A stretch of DNA of 64,000 bases, taken from the NCBI GenBank assembly GCA_018881555.1, contig JACAXG010000007.1:15543235-15607234 (forward strand), read 5' to 3'. Both the position numbers and the translations under genes were made by a program. Below, in pieces: positions 42,352 through 53,299 of this stretch. This stretch comes from Amblyornis subalaris. Taxonomy: Eukaryota; Chordata; Aves; Passeriformes; Ptilonorhynchidae. The notes beneath the pieces are model-generated. The model had not been told where the DNA came from, searched no databases, and saw only the letters and a list, made by a program, of their open reading frames with translations. Position 1 is the stretch's first letter, and each line of letters starts with the position of its first letter.

Positions 42352-43432
42352 TGTGTTGGCTTTGCAGGGCCTGGTTCTTGGTAGTGNGGGAGCCCACAGA
42401 GGTGGCTCCTGTGAGAAGCTGCTGGAAGCTTCCACCATGTCCAGCAGAGCCAATCCCTATTGGCTCTGATGATGGACATGCTGCTGGCCAAGGCTGGGAC
42501 AATTAGAGATGCTGGTAACACTTCTGTGATAACAGATTGAAGAAGAAATCACAACAAAGTCGGGGGGAGTTGTAACTTTCCAGCCAGAGTAGGAGTAAGA
42601 ACATGTAAGAGGAGAACCAACATGCAGACACTAAGGTCAGTGCAGAAGGAGGGGGAGGAGGTGCTGCAGGCCCCAGAGCCGAGATGTCCCTGCAGCCTGT
42701 GGTGAGGACCATGGTGAGGCAGTTGTCCCCCTGCAGCCCATGGGGGTCCATGGGGATGCAGAGATCCACTCGCAGCCCATGGGGGAGGTGCCCACGCTGG
42801 AGCGGGTGGATACCAGGACACTGTGATCTGGTGGGAGTCCCATGGAGAGAGAGGCCTTGCTTCCAGGCTGGAGCAGCCTGTCCTTGGAGGACTTCCCCCC
42901 ATGGCACAGTGACCCATGCCGCAGCAGTTTTGGGAGGACTGTCTGCCCGTGGGATGGACTCANGCTGCAGCAGGTTTGGGAGTGCTGCTGCTCGTGAGCT
43001 TGGACCCACGCTGGAGGAGTTCACGGAGAACTGTCTCCCGTGGGAGGGACCTCAAGGTGCAGCAGGGAAACGACTCCTCTCCCTGAGCAGCGGAAGAAAA
43101 ATCTTGGGTGATGAACTGACCAAAACCACCACCCTGTCTCCCTGTGCCATCGGTGGGAAGGAGCGAGGGGCTGGGGAGGGGAAAAAAGGTGTTTTTAAGG
43201 GTTTATTTTACTTCTCATTATCCTGCTCCGATTTCGCTAGTAATAAATTCACTTAATATCTTTAAGTTGAGCCCGTTTTGCCCTTGATGGTAATTGATGA
43301 GTGTTTTCTCCTGGCCCTTGTCTCAACTCACGAACCCTTGATCAAATCTTCTCTCCTCTGTCCACTTGTGGAGAGNAGTGAGCGAGAGGCTTTTGTGGGT
43401 GCCTGGCATCTGGCCAGTGTCAAACCGTGACA
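42352..43432 (+). mobile_element. solo LTR of an avian endogenous retrovirus, 1,081 bp
   Basis: The element starts TGTGTTGGC and ends CGTGACA, which are canonical TG...CA termini, and is bounded by the 5-bp direct repeat cttgc at 42347-42351 and 43433-43437. A poly(A) signal AATAAA lies at 43242-43247 in the 3' fifth, which sets the plus orientation. Words such as ctgtgagaagctgctgg, gttgagcccgttttgcc and gatggtaattgatgag resemble LTRs I recall from songbird ERVL-like families. The 5-bp duplication agrees with that class, but I cannot name the family. No internal gag, pol or env region is present, so only the LTR remains. It is antisense to UNC5C. Its 190-codon open frame at 42684-43256 is GC-rich repeat sequence, not a gene. 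Confidence 0.8.
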
Positions 43433-43437
43433 CTTGC
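43433..43437. repeat. target-site duplication, right copy (cttgc)
   Basis: This is the exact partner of 42347-42351, directly after the terminal CA of the solo LTR. Confidence 0.75.
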
Positions 43438-43595
43438 AAATATTTCTGAAGGCCCCAGTTTCAGTATGCATCGACAACCTCACGAAATACAAAGCCTAAC
43501 TGGTTGGAAACAAAATCTCTCCCTCTCAAAGGGCAGAGCTTCCACTTCTCCTCACCTAAACACCATCAACCCAAGCTGCAGAGCCAAGCACTCAC

Positions 43596-43739
43596 ATGCA
43601 ATGCGGACGTAGGCTTTCCGGCTCTTGGTGGTGCCTGCGGAGCTCCAGGCAACACACTGGCACCAGTAATCCTCNGGCCCGAAGAGCTCCTCCACTTGCT
43701 GGCGGGAAATCTCGATGCTGACCTCCCGGACAATCAGAC
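43596..43739 (-). CDS. UNC5C: UNC5C exon 3: second half of Ig domain 1
   Basis: This 144-nt exon completes Ig domain 1. It reads [20 protein letters not shown], then [20 protein letters not shown] and RKAYVRIA. The DYWCQCVAW stretch contains the F-strand cysteine that pairs with the cysteine in exon 2. The acceptor is cctgacag (AG at 43741-43740) and the donor is T|gtgag at 43595-43594. Both ends are phase 1. The N at 43675 lies in the third position of CCN, so the residue is Pro whatever the base. The polypyrimidine tract just before the acceptor is poor. A better tract ends at another AG 39 nt upstream, in frame with the exon; this is reported as a finding. Confidence 0.95.
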
Positions 43740-46700
43740 CTGTCAGGGTGCAAGTAACACTGGTCAGTGCTGGGCTTACTGATAGACAGAAAAAGAGCAT
43801 AGTGACAGAAGCCTGCTTGCAAAGTTCTTGGGAGATCTTACAGCGTTCTACGAGTACCTACTCAACAACACAGACTGTGATAAGGATGTGAAGGGAAAAA
43901 CCCTCCCAGTTTAGCTGCATAATGAGAGATGTGGGTGAGTGAAAAACTAATTGCTGAGATTTTGACTTTTATCACACACAGCATGTATTTTAGACAAATT
44001 AGAGGAACAGCACCTCAGCTAATATAAATTGTGCCATGTCTCTAGGACNATTTACACCAAGTGACAATCCAGACCAGTTTTATTTTGATATATCATAAAA
44101 CCACACAGTCATTCAATTTATACAACTTCCTTAGCCCTTTCGTATTTCATCTCCTTTCGCTAGATAGACACAGCACAGGGAAACGTCCTGTTCACTCTGA
44201 CACTGAACTGCCCAGAAAAATGGATTTTAGGACTGCAGAAAATGCCCTGATACTTTGTAATGATGAGCACATGTGCTGCAGTATGGTTATTGCAAGCTGC
44301 AGGCTGNGCACTACTACTGTCATATATGCTGCAGGTACTGGGATATTTTTCAAGTGATTTTACAACACAGTGAAACACACTTCAGTGCTTGACAGTCTCC
44401 CTGGCCCTGCCCTCCACAACCCATCTCGGCACAACCCTCCCACAAACCCACAGCAGCACCCAGGGGGACAGTGACCCACTTGCCATCCTTCCAAGCAGAC
44501 TCATACTTGCCCACATTTCCCACACAGGGCTCTCTCTGGGGAAGCTGCTTTGCTTCTTCTAAGTGCAAGGGAATTTTGCGGTGTCTCAGACACCACTGCG
44601 AGGATCGCTGGTAAAATTCATTCTCTAATGACAACCACTGTGTTTCATGCACAACCCTTTTCTCTGCCTCAAAATGCAATGCCTGGTCGAAAGGCTCTTA
44701 ATTCCAGCCAAGATACTGGATGGAGGCGGGGAGAGAGTGTTTACACTCTTCTCAGCATGTTTGGTCTTTGCTGATGATGCCGAAGTATCAATAAACTTCT
44801 CACGTGTGCCTGCCTGTAGAGAACACCATTGCCATTTCAAAAATGCACTCTCGCAAACAGCCCTGAATATACAAATTCACTTACAAATCTTTCGTGTAGT
44901 GAGACTGATTTTCTTTTTCTTTCCAGAATTGCCAGGAAACTCAACTGAAATACCCTTGGATCAGAGCAAGCACAGTTTGTCCCCATCACCAAACACCAAA
45001 GGGCAGCTCCTTCTGCCGAGCACAGACTTCAGCCCGTGGAGGCCAGCTACCTTCAGCCTCCTGCCACACGGCTTACAAGGGGATATTCATAACGTGAATG
45101 TTCCCAATTGTGCTGCGTGGCGTGTTCCTCAAGCGCTGGAAACCAGGCCAGCCCTTTGATTTGCCTCCAGCCTCACAGAGGCTCCATTCAGGGAGCCAGC
45201 GATTAATGACTGTTTGCACACAGTTGGGCACTGTCACTGCGGCTGCATGCTGCCTGCATCGCAAACTTGGCTAACAACCCAGCGGCAGAAAGGAGCTAAG
45301 GCATGTAACACCACAGACTTCTCTGGTGGGAATGCCTTCTAATGAGATGCATTTTTCTGTTAGAGACTGTCACAGCCCAGCTCCCTTTTTATTTCATTAT
45401 CCTTGATATCTTTAGCCATTGAATAATCAGCTACTTTGGGGGAAACACTTAATAGCTCTTCTCCTTGAACTGAAATACTCAAAATATGGCAACAGCACTC
45501 CAAAGAATGGAAATCAAAGCAGTGCATGGGCATTTGATATGCAGTGAACACTGTGTTATCAACTTGTTCTGCTTTGATGAGCTAATTTGGCTCCAAAAGG
45601 GGTCTGAGGGATAGCTTTTGTCCTGGTGAGGAGAGCATGAAGTGGGTGGGGAGGGAGCATGTACACTACATGCATAAAAGTTGTTATATTATCCCAGTGC
45701 AACTGCTGTTAGCCTAAAGATTACTTTAGTTCATTCCCAGTTTTTACTGCATTAGCCCAGGGAGCTTTTGAAGGTTACAATATTATGTTTTTATAATAAG
45801 GCTGATTATGACAGAGCTTGATGGAGCAGTGAACTTTGTTATCCAAGGGCTAAAACAAGCAGGCTCATAATGACCATACTGGTTAATAATGATTACGAAA
45901 TAGTCTTAACATTCAGGACACAAATGCTGTTTTCTGATTGTCTGTGGAAGATACAAAACTGTACAATAAATAACTCCCTCTGAATGCACTAGCATAACTT
46001 TTTATCTCCGACATCAAAATAACAAGCTACTCCAGGTAATGTCTTTGGGGACAGCTGTGAAGTACTGACAGGTTTCAGGTTATTCAAAGTAATTTGGTCT
46101 TTAAGAAATATCAACAGTTGTGCCATGACCAAAGAGACATACACCTTTACACAGCAAATAGATTNCACCTCTTTCTGCTTGCAAGCAAAAAATATCGTGT
46201 CTTTATCCCCAAAGTAAAATATTTTTCCTAGAGGTCAAAACGTACCAAATGAGTTGGTGGTGCCACAGATTGTCTGGGATTGAAAGGATCCACGGCCAGA
46301 ACTCGAAGCTGACTCCACCACTCCTTCCCAGCATTGCCCCCTGGAACCTCATTGCACAAACAGCCACACTGATTTACGAGAAACCTCTCACCAGCTGAGA
46401 TGCCCCCAGTCTCAGACCCTGGGGCAAGCACAAAGGGACACATTTCCCTTGTTGTACCAACTCGCAATCTCATTCCTTCTGCTAACACACCTCAACATCA
46501 CCCCAAACAGAAAATCCCTTTCTAGGCCATATTGCAAAAACTGCAATTTGCTGAGATACCCCAGATAGCAACTGCCTTGTTACCAGCTGACACACTGCTG
46601 TACATCAGATTTCACAGCGGAGCTGGCACACTCTGTCTGCTTTCACTCACGAGTGTATCACTTATCCATCTCACCAAGTGCAGGAAAACCCTGGTATGAT

Positions 46701-46970
46701 GATTTCAAACAGAGATCTTCATCTTATCTCTGTTGGACCTGCTTCTGCTTCTACACCAAAGAACACTAGCTGGAGTAATGAAAAAAAAAAGGTAAAAAAG
46801 AGAAAAAAGTCAAACAACTCATATCTCAATATTTCCAGACAATGTGACATGCAGCACCTGTTATTCAGGCAACTGTTTATCAAATTGTTTGATTACAGGT
46901 GAGTGCACAACATCTGAGAGCAAAATTAGAAGTCACTTTATAAAATGAGTCCCTATATTTTGCCCAAATA

Positions 46971-47001
46971 TATTTAGGACAAGTTTATCTTGTCCTAAAT
47001 A
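46971..47001. repeat. perfect inverted repeat, 13-bp arms, 5-nt loop
   Basis: The arm tatttaggacaag at 46971-46983 is followed by the loop tttat and the exact reverse complement cttgtcctaaata at 46989-47001. The stem is too short for a typical microRNA precursor. It lies about 400 bp before the LTR fragment, and I see no link between them. Confidence 0.9.
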
Positions 47002-47394
47002 AGAGATAAGAGATTAGCAGTAATTTATGCATCATATAACCTGTCTGGTACTGGCCAATCTTACTTTGCCACAGTGATGAGTAATGAAATGTCATCTTCT
47101 CACAGAGACTAAATCCTCTACCTCGCCTTCTACATTAGAAATATATTGGATTTTTCAATCTAGTTCTTGATATGGCTAAGGTATACAGCAGGTGAAGATA
47201 CACAGCATAAATGTGGGGTTTTTTTGAACACTTGAGTAAGCTGCACATTTCCAGAATTACATAATAATCACATAGATGGTGGAACAACCCACAAGAAGTC
47301 AGGATCTTCCTATTTCAAGCAATGCAATAACAAATACAGCTGAAGGCTAATAACAGCTATGTGGGCAGCTAGAATGCTTGACAGGTTCCTTTCG

Positions 47395-47751
47395 TAAATC
47401 TACAAAGAGCTGACCAAAGGGATATCCCTGACCGTATGTTGACATGCTCAGCATATAAAGCAGAGAGAAGAATAAGGAAGATGTTCAGAGTGATGGCATT
47501 TGTCCTCCCAAGTCCCTGTTACCTGTGATGGAGCCATGCTTTTCTTGGGAACACCTGCCTTCCCATGAAGTGGTGAATAAATTATTTGTCTTACTTTGCT
47601 TGTGCAATTTTTGGTTTACCTATTAAATTGCCTTTATCTCAACCCATGGGTTCCCTCACTTTCACCCACTGGGTTTTCAGCCCCATCCCACCAGGGGAGT
47701 GAGCAGGTGGCTGTGTGGGGCTCTGCTGCCAGCTGGGACTAAAGCACAACA
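47395..47751 (+). mobile_element. 3' part of an avian endogenous retrovirus LTR
   Basis: The order of signals is that of an LTR: gggatatccctgaccgtat, TATAAA at 47454-47459, gttcagagtgatggcatttg, AATAAA at 47576-47581, then cctattaaattgcctttat and ctcaacccatgggtt. It continues agtgagcaggtggctgtgtg and ends in cacaaca at 47751. I recall very similar words in abundant songbird LTRs of an ERVL-like kind. The 5' limit is approximate, I see no target-site duplication, and the family name is unknown to me. It is a second LTR type, distinct from the solo LTR in intron 3, and is also antisense to UNC5C. Confidence 0.65.
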
Positions 47752-50700
47752 ACCAGTCCAAGATATTCTCTTGCCCTAGCAGTTTTCTGTCCAGTTCAGG
47801 ATGGAGGATAGCAACAAAGAAGGCTCATGACATTTGTCATAATTGGTCTGCAATTACGCTCCATTCCAATGAATTAAGTAGGTTGTCCATAAGTCACAAT
47901 TTTTGCCTATTTAGTAGCACAGCTTATTTAATCATTCATTTCAATAAAATGAATGTATTACTGGGACTAATAGAACTTGGGCTCTCAAAAGGAGTAGGAA
48001 GGAGCCAGGCCTTTACTTGTTTCTGTATTTGCACACATTAATGAGGGATTAATAGGCAGAGAGAGGCAGAGGGTGGAGGGAACCTTTCTCAGTCTGCCTA
48101 CTGCTAATATGTGCAGCTGAATAAGCACAGGGAGAGGCACTAGCTGATGGTGTATATCAAAATCAAAGTTACTATCCCTCACGGAGCAAAAGGACGCGTG
48201 AAGAGGGAATCATGCCTTATATGCATGTCTTTTATTATAAGCTGTATCCTAGAAACACAATCAAGCAAAGACGCACTTCATACACGCAGTCCCCAAGTGC
48301 TTAACTTAGCTGGCTATACAAATTGTGAGGTAGATTATCTGGTCTTCAGAGGCGCAAATGTTATCTTTTTTAATGTATGCAAATGTAATGCAATTGTAGA
48401 TATTATGGCAGATTATTGATAACTGCAATTATAACTCATGGGTTCCATATTGCATCCACTGAAGTAATTGGTGAATTTCCCAATGATTTGAAAAGAAACA
48501 GATTTGCCAATCAGATTCATTTCTTTCTAGGGAAACAAAAATGTCTCAAGGNTCTATGACCATATAAGACTGCACAAGACAATAAATGATGACCACAAAC
48601 ATCAGAAAACAGAAAATTATTATCAATTAATCAAATGTAATTATTCAGCCTAGAGTCAGTCTAGGTCACAGAGTTAATATCTACACCTCACTGGGCATCA
48701 TTCTGCCAAGAAATTGTTTTGATGTATTTTGGCTGTCCTAACTGTTCGGCATTTGATATTAATACCCAAGANGTGCAAAAATACTCCTCAGGAGTTTGAT
48801 ACAGCAATTTTGGTGAAAGTGTTTTATTGGCATGTGTTTGAACCCTCTGGCAGAACAGTAAACAGGAACTATTTAGTCGCAAGACTAAACCGCACTTACG
48901 AACTCTAAGAAACTGCATGGATACTTTGTTTATCTTCTCTGTAAGTAGAAGTTCAAACTGTTTCTGTGCTTTTGTGCTTCCATTTGCCCAAAAGGTATTT
49001 CATTAATTAGTAATCAAATACNCCATAGAACACATTCCTCAAGGAGATGGAAATTTATAACCTACTGGTCTGGAAAAAGACACTGCAGTAATACCTGCAT
49101 ATAGATTGGAGGTATATCGCAGCTGCCGCAAATAAGTCCGGAAATATAGCCCATTTTCACCAAGGTAACTNGCAACCCTTTACACATTCAATTTCGTGAA
49201 GTCAGTTCCCAAAGCACCCTCACAAACCTGATATTCAGCGCTGTTGGTTCCCTCCCTGCCTAGACAGGCACAGGTTCCCCCGAGTGGGTGAGACCCCAGA
49301 TCTCCCTTCCCACCGCATGGTGGGGGCGCAGAGGGCAGGCACAGTGATTCTGTTTGACGTGGAAGAGGCTTTGGGGAGCCAGCAGCAAGGCAGCTCNGGG
49401 ATAGGGGGATTTCTCAGCATGCCCACGAAACACAAGCTGCTATAGAATCCAATTATACAATGTGTGACTTAGACAGACCACGGTCTGTCCCNACTCGGGT
49501 CCTCAACTTAGGCATAGCAAAAAGTGTGGTGCCTTGTGCAGCCTTGAAATAAATCAGTGCCAGTCTGAAACAGGCCACGCTTTCTGACTCACAGTTCCTT
49601 TCTCTAGTTATTAGCAGTAGGAGAGGGGCATGAAGGGATACTTCAGGAATGCTGCTCAGTCAGGACAGATATGAATGACATAAGTATAAATACTTTGATG
49701 ATACAAGATCAGGGCGGAAGAAGAATCCTGATACCAAAACAGAAAGTCACATTTTTGCAATCATTTCAGGAGGGGCTGGATTGTCTCCACAGTAATTGGC
49801 AAAAAGGATGAAAGCATGTGTGCTTTCAGTTCTCAGATTCCTCATCTGTCTTAAGATTTCATACAAAGCCTCACCCAAAAAATACTTAAAACAGCAGCTT
49901 TTTTTCTCCATGAAAATGGCCAAGACCACGAGTCAAAGTGGTATGACTGTAAATAGATTTAATAAAAGGNGAACAGATTGGTCTCTTTTTATGCAGTCCT
50001 TTATCCTTTTACCTAAATAATGGCAAAATTTAAGTGAATAAAGCCAAGAATTATGATCTGTTCACTTACANATAGTCTGGAATTATCTGTCCAATTTACT
50101 TAATTGCTCATCACAGGTGCTATAAACAACCTGTGTCTGATCACTTTACTTGGTGAAATAAATTTTTTACAAAGGTAAAAAACCCCAGTGCTATGCCAGA
50201 ATTTGAATTTATTTACCCTCTTGCAGATATGGATCCCTCACAGTCGGATAGTTATTCCACTCAAATATATCAGAGTGCTTAAGCTATAGAATTTGATGTT
50301 TAAAAATGAATAAATAGGCTATGCACAAGAAGAACGGCTTCAAATATTAAAGTTCTTGCTGAGAAAAATGTATTCTGTGCACCATAATGGGATTGAGATG
50401 ATTGCAGAATGGCACACTTTGCCTATACCTTATTTTCTATATAGAGTACCTGTAATCTTAACGAAAGACAGATAGACAGATAGATATCCAGATATAGCTT
50501 AAAAGAGTAAACAGCTTTTACACCCAGTAATCCTTCACACTGTGACTGCCTACATCTGGTTTTTGTCTCAATACTGCTTTTCTGTAAATTGAGGATGGCT
50601 GGAAATACGAAATGACTGTGTGAAGATCACAAACAATTTTCCACAAATATTAGCTTAAATTTTAAATTAAAGGCTTCCAGCTATTTTTGCTCTGTTCATA

Positions 50701-53277
50701 ACTTTCTCTTTAGGAAACAGATACATTCTTAACTCAAATTAACACAGGNGAAGGCAACAGCCTAATAAAGCCAAGATTGCCTTAAAACCAANGTCAAGTT
50801 TGCACTGGTTTGCATTACCTACATATGGTATTTAATTACCAGCTAATAGTATCAACTTAGGTTAAAACTCCAGCTCCCCTAAGATTTTTTAACTGACTGA
50901 CTTACACACAAATTACAAAGGACTGTCTTCAGAGGCATTTTACTTTGAACTGGAACTGAAGAACATGCAGTCTGTTTGGGTTTTGTTTTCTTTTGTTTAA
51001 GTGAAAACAAGGCTTTTTTGTTCTTTTCCCCATTGACAACCGAAGGAACAAGTCGTGTAAGATGCAGGGAAGATTTCAAAACAGTACTTGAATGCTGGTG
51101 AAAAACAAACCTTATGCCCTGGCCCATGCCAGCATGATGGGGGGGGGGCAGCATAGCCCTGTGAGTTTGTCCCCTCGGGGAAGGTAAAATAGCCCCTCTG
51201 CTATGTCCTCCCCTGGCCAACCTCGGCAGCTGATTGCTTTACATCACCCTTGAACTATTGCTGTTTAATACCTTAGAACAGATTTGGATTGCTTGTTCTC
51301 AGTCTATAAACTGTTTAGAGATAAAAGAAAAACACCTCCCCCTTTGTTTCTCAATGAAGGCTATTTTCTGGTTGACAGCAGTTTTTGCAAATATGTACAA
51401 ATTGCTCCAAAGTGCATTGTTCTCTTCCACATACAACAATCTGTGCCTATAGCTGCCATTTTCTGTTTTCCTTTTTCCTGGAACAGAAGCAATGAGCTCC
51501 AGGGCAGCAGGACTCCAAAGAAAATCTCCCTACAAGTATATATGTTTACGTTCAACCACGGGCATCACAATTTCTGAACTGACAGAGGCTAAAGTCTAGT
51601 AGCAGAAACAAATGTGGCTCAAAGAGTTTTGACCCAAGCCATCCTGACACTAAGAAACCCCAGGTGGCAATACCCAAACAGTTCCCTGCCTGGCTCGTGC
51701 TACTTACAGGGAGTGGGAAGAAAACAGGTTGTCCACACAGAAAAACATGAGTATGAGCTCTTAGCAGCTCCAGCTNTTGGGTCATAGCCTAATCTTCCCT
51801 TCTTTTGATTGAGGAACACGCAGCTGAGAAAAGATGTTGGTTCAGTTTTTTTCAAGGGCCAGGAAAAAAACATGCCAATGATTCGTGTTTTACTTAAAGC
51901 TGCAGTTGAGACTTCACAAAGAAAATCTGTGCACTTTTTATTTCTGGTTCAGAGGATTTACATGCTCTTTTTAATGATCTGGGCCTTCAGCAGTGGGTAA
52001 TGCTTCCCAGTCCCCAGCTTAGTGCTCATGCAAAATTGAAGCACTTTTGAGGCAGTTTAGAGCCTACAGATGAATCTCAATGTGCAGGCAAAAAGAAATA
52101 ATGGTTGTTTAGCACTTCACAAGAAGAAGCAGAGGAAATTATGAAAAAAAAAAAGAAATCTATTGAACTTCAAACATCTGGGAAGCCAACTGAGAGCATC
52201 TGAATTTTGAACAGCATGTTTACATTCCTTTTGCATACTGGAGGGGGGCAGGGAAATGAACAATAAATGGGTTTGTGTGTAAATTTATATATAAAAATAT
52301 ACACCAGGTTGTTTGTGTTATTGACTTACCGACGTATACAAGTTATACATTTAAAATATGTATCTGCACATGTGTGTCTGTACCACATCCACTCTGCACN
52401 GTTTTGAGAAACAGAGACAACATGAAAATGCCTTATTTCTGTGAACTTGATGCGATGACACAGTTCAGTGGCTGGTGCAGCTTTTGTGGGAACAAGGACA
52501 GTCTCAATGTGACACAAGGGGTCACTCGGGAGCCTCCTCAGCAGTTGTTTTCCTATTTTTTTAGTCCATGATGTGCAGGGACAGCAGGTTGGGGGAGAAG
52601 TTTAAGAGCCCCATCATTTTTTGCCATTGTTGTTCTGCATGCTGGGGATGACATTTCACAGCTGACCTGGGTATGTTGAAAAAAAAGAGAAAACTAGAAA
52701 GAAAAGAAGAAAAAGGCAAGCAGCTGCTTTCAAAGCAGCTTTGTCCAGTGCGCTGTCAAGTGAAGTGACTTTCTCCAGACAGAGATGAAGCTCTGGGAAT
52801 TTACTGTCTGCTCCCCCACCCAGCATGTTTTCAGGGTTGTGCCAGGGCAGCAGTCAAAACANCAGCTCCTGAACACCAGGAGGTTTTTCTTAGTTTGTAG
52901 TGAACAAAGGAATCATTGCAGGAAGGCGTGCACNGAGGCAGCCTGGTGGTCACAGAAGTCCTTTGGTGCCTACATGTTTCTGGACACAGCACAGCCCGTG
53001 ATACTCGTCAGCTAGAGGGAGGCACCAGGGATGCAAGCAAGTTCCTGTGCAGATGCATGTGACTTTGACACGAAAAAAAAGACCTTTTCAATTATATGTA
53101 AATTCTAGCTGCCTCCTTTTATTTTTTTTTTTTTTGCTAGGTACCCACCGCTCTGAATTCCAATACTGGTTTCCACCTCAGTTGAAAAACAAAAGCACTA
53201 AACCTAAACCCCAAAGCAAACTNGATCCATTTCTAGGAACTGATATTCCTCAGGGCCAGCAGTCCTTACTGCTCTTT

Positions 53278-53299
53278 GGGGGTGGGGGGCGGTGGGGGG
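53278..53299 (+). repeat. G-rich cluster
   Basis: Runs of five, six and six G are separated by T and CGGT. Only three tracts of at least three G can be used at once, so a standard four-tract quadruplex would need help from G pairs. Confidence 0.8.

Noticed and set aside
42684..43256. 190-codon open frame on the plus strand
   Set aside because: It lies wholly inside the solo LTR, in GC-rich repeat-like sequence with many CCATGGGG-type words. It has no domain and no support as a protein.
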